From positions 162,254 through 226,253 of the forward strand of contig NZ_JYLI01000009.1 of assembly GCF_001439785.1 (NCBI RefSeq): a DNA stretch of 64,000 bases. The letters are read 5' to 3'. Positions 8,201-19,704 of the stretch are shown here, piece after piece. Both the position numbers and the translations under genes were made by a program. The DNA is from Pseudomonas poae. Lineage in GTDB: Bacteria; Pseudomonadota; Gammaproteobacteria; Pseudomonadales; Pseudomonadaceae. The notes under the pieces are model-generated. The model saw nothing but the letters and a program-made list of their open reading frames with translations, was not told the origin of the DNA and did not search any database. Each line of letters starts with the position of its first letter. Within the stretch, counting starts at the first letter, position 1.

Positions 8201-10078
8201 ACACCTGACCCAGCCCGCAGGGCAAAGGTGGATGGCGACACGGTCGGCGTCAGCCACCTGGCGTTGGGCAAGTTGGGCGTGCCGCCTCTGGAGGGTGGCA
8301 GTCAGTTGGTGCAGGGTGTCTTCATCGTTGGGGTGCAGGGGCGGGCGGAGATGGTTCTTTATGCGTCAGGTGCGCCCGATGGACGTGATATTCGCGAGAT
8401 TCTCAATCAGGCTCAGTTGCGCAAGCTATTGGTGAAGCCGCAATGGCAACAGTATCTCGGGAAACAACTGGCGACCAATGATCCTCTGGTCATCAAGCGC
8501 GTGCTGCCGTTGCCCCAGCGGATGGTCATACGGCTGGTGCCCTGCGAAACGCCGATACTGCCGGAAATGTACCGCTTGATGGTCGCCCGCATGAGTCTGC
8601 ACGTAGAGCGAGGCGCGGTAAGCAACGCGCAACTGGACCGTCGCTCCACGATCAACAAAGTGCTGTTTGGCATTGAGGTGGCGGGGCATTTGCTGGACAT
8701 GATGCCGTGGGCTGAGCACTGGTTGTCTCGCACGCTGACGCGATGGGCGCGCCTGTCCAAAACAGCCGTGCGAACCTTTGGTACGCGCGGGCACAATGTC
8801 CCTGGCTTGATCGTGCGCGATGGCGCTGTCGGCAGGATACTGACAGTGGAAATGGCGTCCGGTGCCGCGCCTAAAGGTACCGCATTGGGAGTCAAGCCAT
8901 TGGCTACTCAGGTTTTGAAATCCCGGCAAGTCACCACCGCCTCTGAATTTGCCCTGCACGTCTCTCCTTCAACAAGAGTCAGCTCATTTATTCCTCCGGC
9001 ATGGGAAGTTTCGGCGGTGCCGGCCCTTGAAGCCAAGACGTTGATCAGGGGGCTTGAGCCCAATAGTCGTGGAATCTACCGTACCTCCGCCGGGGAGTAC
9101 CTGATACGCCCTGAAAGTGCGCTGGGACATTCACGGGTTTACAGAATCAAGGGCGATTTCAAACTCTATGGGCGCGAGGATCTCGTCGTTCAGGTCGTTG
9201 ACGCGCGCAGCGGTATTGAAGTTGGGGCGTTGGTGCGTGGCTATCGTGGCGGTTGGAAGCCGCAAGCGCTCAAAGGTGGGGGAGGGGCCAGTTCGTCATT
9301 GAGTGGCTTGCCCGATTATGAATTTCTCCAAACCCCGGCGTTCCATCGCCGGGAGCACCAGTTGGCGATGCTTTCGTCGTTTGAAAGGCGTTTCTACCAG
9401 CAGTGGTTCAATCGGGACAAGTCTCGCTTCTTCAAGCGCCTGGCACTGCCGCCCAGGCCAACGCCGGTTTTGATCGACAGTAATACGACAGTGGATGAGT
9501 TGATTGAGAAAGTGCTTAAGCAGTCAAATGGCCTCGTGCTGGGGGAGGCGCACAATGAGTTGGCCAGCAAGCTGTTTCTCAAGGAGAAAATGCAGGTATT
9601 GAAAAATCAGGGAGTTCGCACGATTTACGTCGAGGGACTCAATGCAGCAGACACGCCCTTGAGGCGCGTACGGGCTGCAAGCAAAGAACCGGTTCATCAG
9701 GTGATGGAGGCTGCGCAGGCACTCGATCTCAAGGTTCGAGGTCTGGACGACGATCTATTGACCTACCACCTGAATCCAAAAAAGGGCACTGGAATCGTGG
9801 ATCTTTCCAAGCGACTCAAGGAGATGAACTATTTTGCGTTCAGGCAAATCGAGCGGCATCACCCCAAAGATGGCGGGAAGTGGGTGGCGCTGGTGGGCGC
9901 GGCCCATATGAATACGACGGAGGGGGTCGCCGGTCTGGCCGAGTTGACGGGGACGCTCGGTGTGCGGATTCGCACTGTCGGCCCTGATTGGCCGGTCGGC
10001 ATCACGATTCCCAAGGCAAGAGGGGCGGACGGCAGATTGTCTGATGTTCGGCTTAATTTTGCGTCGGGCATGCCCTGA
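5255..10078 (+). CDS. Giant DUF6543 / dermonecrotic-toxin-like protein with C-terminal TIKI/EreA-like domain
   Basis: This 1607-residue protein resembles the large Pseudomonas proteins annotated as dermonecrotic toxin domain or membrane-targeted effector toxins. DUF6543-like segments include FFQRRLALMFPSLNTPIDPDG near residues 415-435 and DPDTVNV plus YSLTELALKNLTP near 815-860. A weakly repeated unit (GxF/VxV...VLY...G.E.F) occurs near 218-278, 588-642 and 1008-1062. The last ~180 residues have GEAHNE (~1430), a glutamate in RTIYVEGLN (~1457) and VALVGAAHM (~1547), the spaced His/Glu pattern of the TIKI/EreA/ChaN superfamily, also found in the C2 region of Pasteurella multocida toxin. No signal peptide is visible. 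ATG 5255 has AGGGGA 7 nt upstream; ATG 5222 lacks a ribosome site. Toxin function is inferred from the family only. Confidence 0.75.
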   Translation: MVSVTSSSTASPDLVGGLAPVSQASLLKNLQDVAVLAQRFLGYQPDAAQVSKDVFRQALEQQFKGIDLDPDQIFIHADAAGASVRSLTSVMQDMLSSGRVTVDPPIHGFFRSSSAGGGARRVDMTAQAFVQVVLRHAQLLFGHYERALTRFWNSPGPFTGNLIARDAMLHFRRNQLAAEANLRRADNVIDPTQGIGEQGLALVLGVIGAAIAAPVVPVLYRLSVTVKDRDVGLAGAFAIAPEGGLGSVQPVLLYTPQRGLEAFSGYSALLDALGLRGANGDCDEILLNVPVADREAVAQLLKAGRGRWVTAQLLADAGGSLLGRVLDEQLVLQRANLYSAFLPFRAGILDRVPEVLALAGGLPADLVARPLRADTLPVVPPADLALGDQQIYLMEKLDALNALTANLLRAMPEFNGFFQRRLALMFPSLNTPIDPDGIYLTHYRVDETGRKQLVSSKALGSVLLALLASTEPGNEQDGAPLAWAFFREALTLNEEWQLPHVGSANDLAHAVKKTFAGEVQAFWSSIQAGQGPQRELLVRLRKSVMATLAALGSVDGTLQASSRAAIDIVLRYPTRAARALAFPAEPCPQVYRLSMADGTPLAGVFVVGPDSVSDATGSWVLYTQGEGFEVFSRLAELLAALTARLDAGAQPGRLLAASLPSAVVEQQAGMWAGQRELTVHAVSDDFVFEGVSELLAKQQRDLSAVLGSDKALDAQALAQATDLAAQLDVAHAFMARNRQLERLNTPDWINALSAVDRGQLQALEEIAQEKNQLLGSLLEAIPTLRSYMKDKLRGKLREFLDDKRLYSVSQADIDPDTVNVVKSEWVRINYVPAPGLTPVQERTRTVVYSLTELALKNLTPWEKSLSWVSRDSLDATLTYADGRQVIDSEGQTVKLTREVLEQWVKALDIGQRYKKDVFQPAFDLSDSPGQARHLREVWLEAQAATLKHEAQQAALSPIAYRTPSTSDAGKKRGAQWLSAVLDTPDPARRAKVDGDTVGVSHLALGKLGVPPLEGGSQLVQGVFIVGVQGRAEMVLYASGAPDGRDIREILNQAQLRKLLVKPQWQQYLGKQLATNDPLVIKRVLPLPQRMVIRLVPCETPILPEMYRLMVARMSLHVERGAVSNAQLDRRSTINKVLFGIEVAGHLLDMMPWAEHWLSRTLTRWARLSKTAVRTFGTRGHNVPGLIVRDGAVGRILTVEMASGAAPKGTALGVKPLATQVLKSRQVTTASEFALHVSPSTRVSSFIPPAWEVSAVPALEAKTLIRGLEPNSRGIYRTSAGEYLIRPESALGHSRVYRIKGDFKLYGREDLVVQVVDARSGIEVGALVRGYRGGWKPQALKGGGGASSSLSGLPDYEFLQTPAFHRREHQLAMLSSFERRFYQQWFNRDKSRFFKRLALPPRPTPVLIDSNTTVDELIEKVLKQSNGLVLGEAHNELASKLFLKEKMQVLKNQGVRTIYVEGLNAADTPLRRVRAASKEPVHQVMEAAQALDLKVRGLDDDLLTYHLNPKKGTGIVDLSKRLKEMNYFAFRQIERHHPKDGGKWVALVGAAHMNTTEGVAGLAELTGTLGVRIRTVGPDWPVGITIPKARGADGRLSDVRLNFASGMP

Positions 10079-10457
10079 GCGGCGCGTCGGGATACGTGAC
10101 GTTCGGTCCTTGAGGTACGACGACGGGTAGCGGCTATTTTATCGGCTGGAATGTCGATTTATCGCCGGTGAATATGCCTGGCCTTCGCGTCTGAGCCCCT
10201 GTCGTCCCCCTCAAGCCTGTCATCCGTCAAATTACTAGCCTCCATGCGCATCAGGGGGATAGGTGCGTGGCGGCGATTGTGATAACATCCGGCGGTTTCC
10301 AGGGCCGCCCAAAGGGGTTGCCTGTAACGTGCAGATCCGTGTCATAACTCGTTGATTTGTCGTAAGTCGTTGCCAGGCACCCTGCCGGCAGCGGCGAGCT
10401 TCGTTCATCCCGAATGGATGTGACGAGGTTTCACCCGAAAAAGGAATCAGGCTTCTC
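10079..10457 (+). other. Spacer upstream of gyrA
   Basis: This 379-bp spacer holds no convincing gene. It should contain the gyrA promoter, but I cannot point to a clear -35/-10 pair. A ribosome site AAGGA lies at 10441-10445, 12 nt before the gyrA ATG, a longer spacing than usual. No obvious T-tailed terminator for the preceding giant gene is visible, so readthrough toward gyrA cannot be excluded. Confidence 0.4.
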
Positions 10458-13112
<2,655 letters not shown>

Positions 13113-13120
13113 GCGGACAT

Positions 13121-13157
13121 ACAGGGGGCGGATGAAGATTCGCCCCCTTGTTGTTTG
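13121..13157 (+). terminator. Rho-independent terminator of gyrA
   Basis: GGGGGCG (13124-13130) pairs with CGCCCCC (13141-13147) across a 10-nt loop, followed by TTGTTGTTTG. It starts 12 nt after the gyrA stop and matches intrinsic-terminator architecture. Confidence 0.8.
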
Positions 13158-13199
13158 TGTCCCCTTTGAAATACATGTCCTTGGTCTGGCTTCGATCCC

Positions 13200-13287
13200 T
13201 GTGGGAGCTGGCTTGCCTGCGATAGCATCACCTCGGTATCACTGCAGCTACCGCGGTGCCTGTATCGCAGGCAAGCCAGCTCCCACA
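13200..13287. repeat. REP-type palindrome between gyrA and serC
   Basis: The arms at 13200-13224 and 13263-13287 are inverted copies of about 25 nt built on TGTGGGAGCTGGCTTGCC followed by TGCGATA. The sequence differs from the TGTGGCGAGCGGGC type at 77-316 and the TGTGGGAGCGGGCTTGCC type around kdp, so at least three REP subtypes occur in this window. Confidence 0.85.
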
Positions 13288-13358
13288 AGGGCTCGCTCCA
13301 GCTCAAGGCCGTTGCCGAACATGATTGCAGCCCCAACCAGATCAGAGTGAGATTGGAT

Positions 13359-14444
13359 GTGAGCAAGAGAGCCTATAACTTCTGTGCCGGTCCCGCGGCG
13401 CTTCCTGAAGCAGTCCTGCAGCGCGCGCAGGGTGAACTCCTCGACTGGCATGGAAAAGGCCTCTCCGTGATGGAAATGAGCCATCGCAGCGATGAGTTCG
13501 TCTCCATCGCCACCAAGGCCGAGCAGGACCTGCGCGACCTGCTGAACATCCCTTCAAATTACAAGGTGCTGTTCCTGCAGGGCGGCGCCAGCCAGCAGTT
13601 TGCCCAGATCCCGCTGAACCTGCTGCCCGAGGGCGGTACGGCCGACTACATCGATACCGGTATCTGGGGGCAGAAGGCCATTGAAGAGGCCTCCCGCTAC
13701 GGCAACGTGAATGTGGCCGGCACCGCCAAGCCCTACGATTACTTCGCCATTCCAGGTCAGAACGAATGGAAATTGTCGAAAGACGCGGCCTACGTGCATT
13801 ACGTGGCCAACGAAACCATCGGTGGCCTGCAGTTCGACTGGGTGCCTGACGTGGGCGACGTCCCGCTGGTGTGCGACATGTCCTCGGACATTCTTTCGCG
13901 TCCGATCGATGTATCGCGCTACGGCATGATCTACGCCGGTGCGCAGAAGAACATCGGCCCGAGCGGCATCCTGGTCAACATCATCCGCGAAGACCTGCTG
14001 GGCCGCACCCGTGCCCTGTGTCCGACCATGCTCAACTACAAGGTCGCGGCCGACAACGGCTCAATGTACAACACGCCGCCGGCGTTCGCCTGGTACCTCT
14101 CGGGGCTGGTGTTCGAATGGCTCAAAGAGCAGGGCGGTGTCGCCGCCATGGGCAAGCTCAACGAAGAGAAAAAGCGCGTCCTGTACGACTTCATCGACGC
14201 CAGCGGCCTGTACAGCAACCCGATCAACCTCAGCAACCGCTCGTGGATGAACGTGCCGTTCCGCCTGGCTGACGACCGCCTGGACAAACCATTCCTGGCC
14301 GGTGCCGATGCACGCGGGCTGCTGAACCTCAAGGGTCACCGCTCGGTGGGTGGCATGCGCGCCTCCATCTACAACGCTGTCGACATCCACGCGATCAACG
14401 CGCTGGTTGCCTACATGGCAGAGTTCGAAAAGGAACACGGCTAA
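13359..14444 (+). CDS. serC: Phosphoserine aminotransferase SerC
   Basis: This 361-residue class V aminotransferase makes O-phosphoserine from 3-phosphohydroxypyruvate, and also acts in pyridoxal phosphate synthesis. The N-terminus SKRAYNFCAGPAALPEAVL is the family signature, and the PLP lysine lies in YAGAQKNIGPSG near residue 198. GTG 13359 gives the standard 361-residue length; a GTG four codons earlier is the alternative. The stop overlaps the pheA start (TAATG), so translation is probably coupled. The serC-aroA grouping is conserved in gamma-proteobacteria, and here pheA, hisC and tyrA lie between. Confidence 0.97.
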   Translation: MSKRAYNFCAGPAALPEAVLQRAQGELLDWHGKGLSVMEMSHRSDEFVSIATKAEQDLRDLLNIPSNYKVLFLQGGASQQFAQIPLNLLPEGGTADYIDTGIWGQKAIEEASRYGNVNVAGTAKPYDYFAIPGQNEWKLSKDAAYVHYVANETIGGLQFDWVPDVGDVPLVCDMSSDILSRPIDVSRYGMIYAGAQKNIGPSGILVNIIREDLLGRTRALCPTMLNYKVAADNGSMYNTPPAFAWYLSGLVFEWLKEQGGVAAMGKLNEEKKRVLYDFIDASGLYSNPINLSNRSWMNVPFRLADDRLDKPFLAGADARGLLNLKGHRSVGGMRASIYNAVDIHAINALVAYMAEFEKEHG

Positions 14445-15538
14445 TGTCTGAGCAAGAACTCAAGGCCCTGCGGGTCCGCATCGACAGCCTGGACGAAAAA
14501 GTCCTGGAGCTGATCAGTGAGCGCGCGCGCTGCGCCCAGGAAGTGGCGCGGGTGAAGATGGCGAACCTGGCCGAAGGCGAGGTGCCGGTGTTCTATCGGC
14601 CCGAGCGTGAAGCGGCGGTGCTCAAGCGTGTGATGGAGCGCAACAGGGGCCCACTGGGCAACGAAGAAATGGCGCGGTTGTTTCGCGAAATCATGTCCTC
14701 ATGCCTGGCCCTCGAGCAGCCGCTGAAAGTGGCTTACCTCGGCCCCGAAGGCACCTTTACCCAGGCGGCGGCCATGAAACACTTCGGCCACGCCGTGATC
14801 AGCAAGCCGATGGCGGCCATCGACGAAGTGTTTCGTGAAGTGGCGGCCGGCGCGGTGAACTTTGGCGTGGTACCGGTGGAAAACTCCACCGAAGGCGCGG
14901 TCAACCACACCCTCGACAGCTTCCTTGAGCACGACATGGTGATCTGCGGTGAAGTCGAGCTGCGCATCCACCATCACCTGCTGGTGGGCGAAAACACCAA
15001 GACCGACAGCATCAGCCGTATCTACTCTCACGCCCAGTCCCTGGCCCAGTGCCGCAAGTGGCTGGACGCCCATTACCCGAATGTCGAGCGCGTGGCGGTG
15101 TCCAGCAACGCCGAGGCGGCCAAGCGGGTCAAGGGTGAGTGGAATTCGGCGGCGATTGCCGGTGACATGGCGGCAGGCCTGTACGGGCTGACGCGCCTGG
15201 CCGAAAAGATCGAAGACCGCCCGGACAACTCCACGCGGTTCCTGATGATCGGCAGTCAGGAAGTACCGCCGACCGGCGACGACAAGACCTCGATCATCGT
15301 GTCCATGAGCAACAAGCCAGGCGCCCTGCATGAACTGCTGGTGCCGTTCCACGACAACGGGATTGACCTGACGCGCATCGAGACGCGTCCTTCGCGCAGC
15401 GGTAAATGGACCTACGTGTTCTTTATCGACTTCATCGGCCACCACCGCGACCCACTGGTCAAGGGCGTGCTCGAGCAGATCAGTCAGGAAGCCGTGGCAC
15501 TCAAGGTGCTCGGCTCTTACCCGAAAGCGGTTTTGTGA
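14444..15538 (+). CDS. pheA: Bifunctional chorismate mutase / prephenate dehydratase (P-protein)
   Basis: This 364-residue protein has three parts in order: an AroQ chorismate mutase helical domain (about 1-90), a prephenate dehydratase domain from VAYLGPEGTFTQAAAMKHFG (about 95-275, with the catalytic-region NSTEGAVNHTLD), and an ACT regulatory domain (about 285-360) with GALHELL and the phenylalanine-binding IETRPSR. It converts chorismate through prephenate to phenylpyruvate and is feedback-inhibited by phenylalanine in the family. It overlaps serC by one base, and hisC follows after 9 nt. Confidence 0.98.
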   Translation: MSEQELKALRVRIDSLDEKVLELISERARCAQEVARVKMANLAEGEVPVFYRPEREAAVLKRVMERNRGPLGNEEMARLFREIMSSCLALEQPLKVAYLGPEGTFTQAAAMKHFGHAVISKPMAAIDEVFREVAAGAVNFGVVPVENSTEGAVNHTLDSFLEHDMVICGEVELRIHHHLLVGENTKTDSISRIYSHAQSLAQCRKWLDAHYPNVERVAVSSNAEAAKRVKGEWNSAAIAGDMAAGLYGLTRLAEKIEDRPDNSTRFLMIGSQEVPPTGDDKTSIIVSMSNKPGALHELLVPFHDNGIDLTRIETRPSRSGKWTYVFFIDFIGHHRDPLVKGVLEQISQEAVALKVLGSYPKAVL

Positions 15539-15547
15539 GGCTTTGAC

Positions 15548-16660
15548 ATGAGTGGCAACTTCCTCGCCCTGGCGCAGCCGGGCGTGCAACAACTCTCGCC
15601 TTATGTGCCGGGCAAGCCTGTGGACGAACTGGCGCGAGAGTTGAATCTGGACCCCTCGAAGATCGTCAAACTGGCGAGCAACGAGAACCCGCTGGGCCCG
15701 AGCCCCAAGGTGCTGGCGGCGATTCGTGAAGAACTGACCGAGCTGACCCGTTACCCGGATGGCAACGGTTTTGCGCTGAAGTCGCTGCTGGCGCAAAACT
15801 GCGGTGTGGCGCTCGACCAGGTGACCTTGGGCAACGGCTCCAACGACATTCTTGAGCTGGTCGGCCGTGCCTACCTGGCGCCCGGCCTGAATGCGGTGTT
15901 CAGCGAGCATGCATTTGCGGTCTACCCCATCGTGACCCAGGCCGTTGGTGCCGATGCGCGGATCATTCCGGCCAGGGATTGGGGCCATGACCTGCCGGCA
16001 ATGCTGGCGGCCATCGATGCGCAGACGCGCGTGGTGTTTATCGCCAACCCGAACAACCCGACTGGCACCTGGTTCGATGCGAAGGCGTTGAACGACTTCC
16101 TGCAAGACGTGCCCGAACACGTGCTGGTGGTGCTCGACGAAGCCTATATCGAGTACGCCGAAGGCGGCGAGCTGCCAAACGGCCTCGACTTTCTGGCCGC
16201 CTACCCGAACCTGTTGGTGTCGCGCACCTTCTCCAAGGCTTATGGCCTGGCGTCGCTGCGCGTTGGCTACGGTTTGTCCACGGCGGTGGTTGCGGATGTG
16301 CTGAACCGCGTGCGCCAGCCCTTCAACGTCAACAGCCTCGCCCTGGCGGCAGCCTGCGCCGCGGTGAAGGACACTGAGTACCTGGAAGAAGGCCGTCGCA
16401 TCAATGAGCGCGGCATGCTGCAACTGCAGGACGGTTTCCGTGAGCTGGGCCTGGACTGGATTCCGTCCAGGGGCAATTTCATCTGTGTCGATCTCGGCCA
16501 GGTTGCGGCACCGGTATTCCAGGGCCTGCTGCGCGAAGGCGTGATCGTGCGCCCGGTTGCCAACTACGGCATGCCGAACCACCTGCGTATCACCATCGGC
16601 CTGCCGGCCGAGAACGGTCGCTTCCTTGAGGCGCTGGCCAAGGTTCTGGCCCGTGGTTGA
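15548..16660 (+). CDS. hisC: Histidinol-phosphate / aromatic aminotransferase HisC (second-copy type)
   Basis: This 370-residue class I/II PLP aminotransferase has KLASNENPLGPSPKVL at the N-terminus, ANPNNPTGTW near residue 165, and the PLP lysine in SRTFSKAYGLASLRVGYG near 230. In pseudomonads the hisC copy next to pheA and tyrA (hisC2 in P. aeruginosa) is taken to act mainly on aromatic keto acids such as phenylpyruvate or prephenate. The context, between pheA and tyrA/aroA, supports that role here, but histidinol-phosphate activity is likely too. ATG 15548 has GAGG 7 nt upstream. Confidence 0.93.
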   Translation: MSGNFLALAQPGVQQLSPYVPGKPVDELARELNLDPSKIVKLASNENPLGPSPKVLAAIREELTELTRYPDGNGFALKSLLAQNCGVALDQVTLGNGSNDILELVGRAYLAPGLNAVFSEHAFAVYPIVTQAVGADARIIPARDWGHDLPAMLAAIDAQTRVVFIANPNNPTGTWFDAKALNDFLQDVPEHVLVVLDEAYIEYAEGGELPNGLDFLAAYPNLLVSRTFSKAYGLASLRVGYGLSTAVVADVLNRVRQPFNVNSLALAAACAAVKDTEYLEEGRRINERGMLQLQDGFRELGLDWIPSRGNFICVDLGQVAAPVFQGLLREGVIVRPVANYGMPNHLRITIGLPAENGRFLEALAKVLARG

Positions 16661-16688
16661 TGTCACTGCATTGCAACCTGCGGTGCCT

Positions 16689-18899
16689 ATGATCGGTCGC
16701 CTGGTGGTGGTCGGCCTGGGGTTGATCGGCGGCTCCTTTGCCAAAGGCCTGCGTGAAAGCGGGCTGTGCGGCGAAGTGGTCGGTGTGGATCTGGATCCGC
16801 AATCGCGCAGGCTGGCGGTCGAGCTGGGCGTGGTGGACCGCTGTGAAGCGGACCTGGCAGTGGCTTGCCAGGGCGCGGATGTGATCCAGCTGGCGGTGCC
16901 GATCCTCGCCATGGAAAAACTGCTTGGGGTATTGGCCGGCATGGACCTGGGCCACGCGATTCTCACCGACGTCGGCAGTGCCAAGGGCAATGTGGTGCGC
17001 GCGGCGCAGCAGGCGTTTGGCGGCATGCCGGCGCGCTTTGTGCCGGGCCACCCGATTGCCGGCTCCGAGCAGAGCGGGGTGGAAGCCTCCAATGCACAGT
17101 TGTTTCGTCGGCATAAAGTGATTCTGACGCCGCTGGCGCAAACCGATCCGGCCGCGCTGGCGGTGGTTGATCGTTTGTGGCGCGAGCTGGGGGCGGATGT
17201 GGAGCACATGCAGGTCGAACGTCACGACGAAGTGCTGGCGGCGACCAGCCACCTGCCGCATTTGTTGGCGTTTGGTCTGGTGGATTCTCTCGCCAAGCGC
17301 AATGAAAACCTGGAGATCTTCCGCTACGCCGCTGGCGGCTTTCGTGATTTCACACGGATTGCCGGCAGCGACCCGGTGATGTGGCACGACATCTTTCTCG
17401 CCAATCGCGAAGCGGTGTTGCGCACCCTGGATACCTTTCGCAGTGATCTCGACGCCTTGCGCGACGCGGTCGATGCCGGAGATGGTCATCAGTTGTTGGG
17501 CGTGTTCACCCGTGCGCGGGTGGCGCGCGAGCATTTCAGCAAGATCCTGGCGCGCCGGGCCTATATGGAAACCGCTGTGAGCGCTGAAGCGTTGGTCTTC
17601 GTGGCCAGCCCGGGTGGCCGCTTGAGCGGGCGCATCCGTGTGCCGGGCGACAAGTCGATCTCCCATCGCTCGATCATGCTGGGCTCGTTGGCCGAAGGGG
17701 TCACCGAAGTTGAAGGCTTTCTAGAGGGCGAAGATGCCCTGGCGACCTTGCAGGCTTTTCGCGACATGGGCGTTGTGATCGAGGGGCCGCATCACGGGCG
17801 CGTGACAATTCATGGCGTTGGCCTGCAGGGGCTGAAGGCGCCACCGGGTCCGATCTACCTCGGCAACTCCGGCACCTCGATGCGCCTGCTCGCCGGGTTG
17901 CTCGCGGCGCAGCGCTTTGACAGCGTACTGACCGGCGACGCCTCGCTGTCCCGGCGCCCGATGAACCGCGTGGCCCAGCCGCTGCGGGAGATGGGCGCGG
18001 TGATCGAGACAGGGCCTGAAGGGCGTCCGCCGTTGAGTATCCGTGGCGGGCAATCGATGAAAGGGTTGAATTACACGCTGCCGATGGCCAGCGCCCAAGT
18101 GAAATCCAGTCTGCTGTTGGCGGGGTTGTACGCCGAGGGTAAAACGGCCGTGACCGAGCCGGCGCCGACCCGCGACCATACCGAGCGCATGTTGCGCGGT
18201 TTTGGTTGCCCGGTGGCGGTGGAGGGCGCGACAGCTTCGGTGGAGTCGGGTCATGGGCTGAGTGCAGCGCATATAGAAGTGCCCGGGGACATTTCCTCGG
18301 CGGCGTTTTTCCTGGTGGCGGCTTCGATTGCCGACGGCTCCGAGCTGCTGCTGGAGCATGTCGGCATCAACCCGACGCGCACTGGCGTGATTGATATCCT
18401 GCGGTTGATGGGGGCTGATATAGGCCTTGAAAACCAGCGTGAGGTGGGCGGTGAGCCTGTCGCGGATCTGCGGGTGCGTTCGGCTGCGTTGAAGGGGATT
18501 GAAATTCCTGAGGCACTGGTGCCGTTGGCGATTGATGAGTTTCCGGTGCTATTCGTGGCTGCCGCCTGTGCTGAGGGTAGAACGGTGCTGCGCGGTGCTC
18601 AGGAGCTGCGCGTGAAGGAATCCGACCGCATTCAGGTCATGGCCGATGGTCTGCTGGTGCTTGGGGTGAAGTGTGAACCGACCCCCGATGGGATTATTAT
18701 CGACGGCGGTGCGTTAAGCGGCGGTCAGGTGCAGGCCCATGGCGACCACCGGATTGCCATGGCGTTCAGCGTGGCTGGTCTGCGGGCTGCTGCGCCGATT
18801 CGTATCCATGACTGTGCCAATGTAGCGACGTCTTTTCCGAATTTTCTTACCCTGTGTGCCCACGTCGGCATGCGCGTTGCCCAAGAGGCTCAATTGTGA
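16689..18899 (+). CDS. tyrA-aroA: Fused prephenate dehydrogenase / EPSP synthase (TyrA-AroA)
   Basis: This 736-residue fusion has an N-terminal TyrA dehydrogenase (Rossmann [11 protein letters not shown] at residues 5-15, [10 protein letters not shown] near 120) to about residue 295, then a full EPSP synthase: [50 protein letters not shown] and HGDHRIAMA. The AroA half transfers enolpyruvyl to shikimate-3-phosphate; the TyrA half makes hydroxyphenylpyruvate. The fusion is usual in Pseudomonas. ATG 16689 is chosen; GTG 16653, overlapping the hisC end, is a real alternative because the ATG has no clear ribosome site. The stop overlaps the cmk start (GTGA). Confidence 0.95.
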   Translation: MIGRLVVVGLGLIGGSFAKGLRESGLCGEVVGVDLDPQSRRLAVELGVVDRCEADLAVACQGADVIQLAVPILAMEKLLGVLAGMDLGHAILTDVGSAKGNVVRAAQQAFGGMPARFVPGHPIAGSEQSGVEASNAQLFRRHKVILTPLAQTDPAALAVVDRLWRELGADVEHMQVERHDEVLAATSHLPHLLAFGLVDSLAKRNENLEIFRYAAGGFRDFTRIAGSDPVMWHDIFLANREAVLRTLDTFRSDLDALRDAVDAGDGHQLLGVFTRARVAREHFSKILARRAYMETAVSAEALVFVASPGGRLSGRIRVPGDKSISHRSIMLGSLAEGVTEVEGFLEGEDALATLQAFRDMGVVIEGPHHGRVTIHGVGLQGLKAPPGPIYLGNSGTSMRLLAGLLAAQRFDSVLTGDASLSRRPMNRVAQPLREMGAVIETGPEGRPPLSIRGGQSMKGLNYTLPMASAQVKSSLLLAGLYAEGKTAVTEPAPTRDHTERMLRGFGCPVAVEGATASVESGHGLSAAHIEVPGDISSAAFFLVAASIADGSELLLEHVGINPTRTGVIDILRLMGADIGLENQREVGGEPVADLRVRSAALKGIEIPEALVPLAIDEFPVLFVAAACAEGRTVLRGAQELRVKESDRIQVMADGLLVLGVKCEPTPDGIIIDGGALSGGQVQAHGDHRIAMAFSVAGLRAAAPIRIHDCANVATSFPNFLTLCAHVGMRVAQEAQL

Positions 18900-19585
18900 A
18901 TATCAAAGCACCGGTGATTACCATCGACGGACCAAGCGGCTCGGGCAAAGGCACGATTGCCGGCATCCTGGCCAAGCGCCTGGGCTGGTGCCTGCTGGAC
19001 TCCGGCGCGCTGTATCGCCTGCTGGCGTTTGCCGCACGCAACCATGGCGTCGACCTCACCAACGAAGAGTCCCTGACGCTGCTGGCGGCGCATCTGGATG
19101 TGCAGTTCGTCGGCGCAACCGAAGGTCATCCGCAGCGCATCATCCTCGAAGGCGATGATGTGACCGACGACCTGCGTAACGAGCAGGTGGGTTCGTGGGC
19201 GTCCCAGGTCGCCGCGCTGCCGGCGGTGCGTGATGCCTTGCTGCAGCGCCAGCGTGCTTTTCAGGAGCCGCCAGGCCTGGTGGCGGATGGCCGCGACATG
19301 GGCACCGTTGTGTTTCCTGAAGCGCCGCTGAAGATTTTTCTGACAGCCAGTGCCGAGGAGCGAGCGCGCCGCCGTTACTTGCAGTTGAAGGGCAAAGTCG
19401 ATGGTGTTAGTCTGTCGAGTCTGCTAGATGAGATCCGTGCACGCGATGAGCGTGATACCCAGCGTGCGGTAGCCCCGCTCAAGCCGGCGGCTGACGCCAT
19501 ACAGCTGGATTCAACGGAGCTTTCCATCGAGCAGGTGCTGGAACGCATCATGAGTGAAATCGCCATTCGCGATATTGCCGGATGA
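18896..19585 (+). CDS. cmk: Cytidylate kinase Cmk
   Basis: This 229-residue nucleoside monophosphate kinase has the P-loop GPSGSGKGT near residues 11-19, DSGALYR near 35, the (D/N)[10 protein letters not shown] motif near 130 and the lid region EERARRRY. It phosphorylates CMP and dCMP. The start is GTG 18896, overlapping the aroA stop in a GTGA arrangement and giving the family length. rpsA follows after a 119-nt leader with two hairpins, the classical cmk-rpsA pairing of proteobacteria. Confidence 0.97.
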   Translation: MNIKAPVITIDGPSGSGKGTIAGILAKRLGWCLLDSGALYRLLAFAARNHGVDLTNEESLTLLAAHLDVQFVGATEGHPQRIILEGDDVTDDLRNEQVGSWASQVAALPAVRDALLQRQRAFQEPPGLVADGRDMGTVVFPEAPLKIFLTASAEERARRRYLQLKGKVDGVSLSSLLDEIRARDERDTQRAVAPLKPAADAIQLDSTELSIEQVLERIMSEIAIRDIAG

Positions 19586-19587
19586 CC

Positions 19588-19665
19588 AAGAAGGCTGCAG
19601 GGGACCAGTCAAAGTCCTGCGGTGCTTCTTCTAAATGAAACTGACCCACACTGTCTGGGGTGTGG
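19588..19665 (+). promoter_or_regulatory. Two stem-loops in the cmk-rpsA spacer
   Basis: A first stem pairs AAGAAGGCTGCAGG (19588-19601) with CCTGCGGTGCTTCTT (19616-19630), long with one or two bulges. A second pairs CCACAC (19646-19651) with GTGTGG (19660-19665). Neither is followed by a T-tract, so they do not look like simple terminators. By analogy with E. coli rpsA, whose structured leader mediates S1 autoregulation, they may shape the S1 translation-initiation region. That role is inferred. Confidence 0.45.
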
Positions 19666-19704
19666 AGATGGGCGTATTCTTCGCCCTTATCAACAGGAAT
19701 TAAA

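Noticed and set aside
13200..13287. CRISPR-like or tRNA-like structure between gyrA and serC
   Set aside because: It is a single inverted repeat without spaced direct repeats and without cloverleaf features; it matches REP palindromes.
14699..17209. An 836-codon open frame on the minus strand opposite pheA, hisC and tyrA
   Set aside because: Runs across three well-identified genes; composition is that of antisense frames in GC-rich DNA, with no motif.
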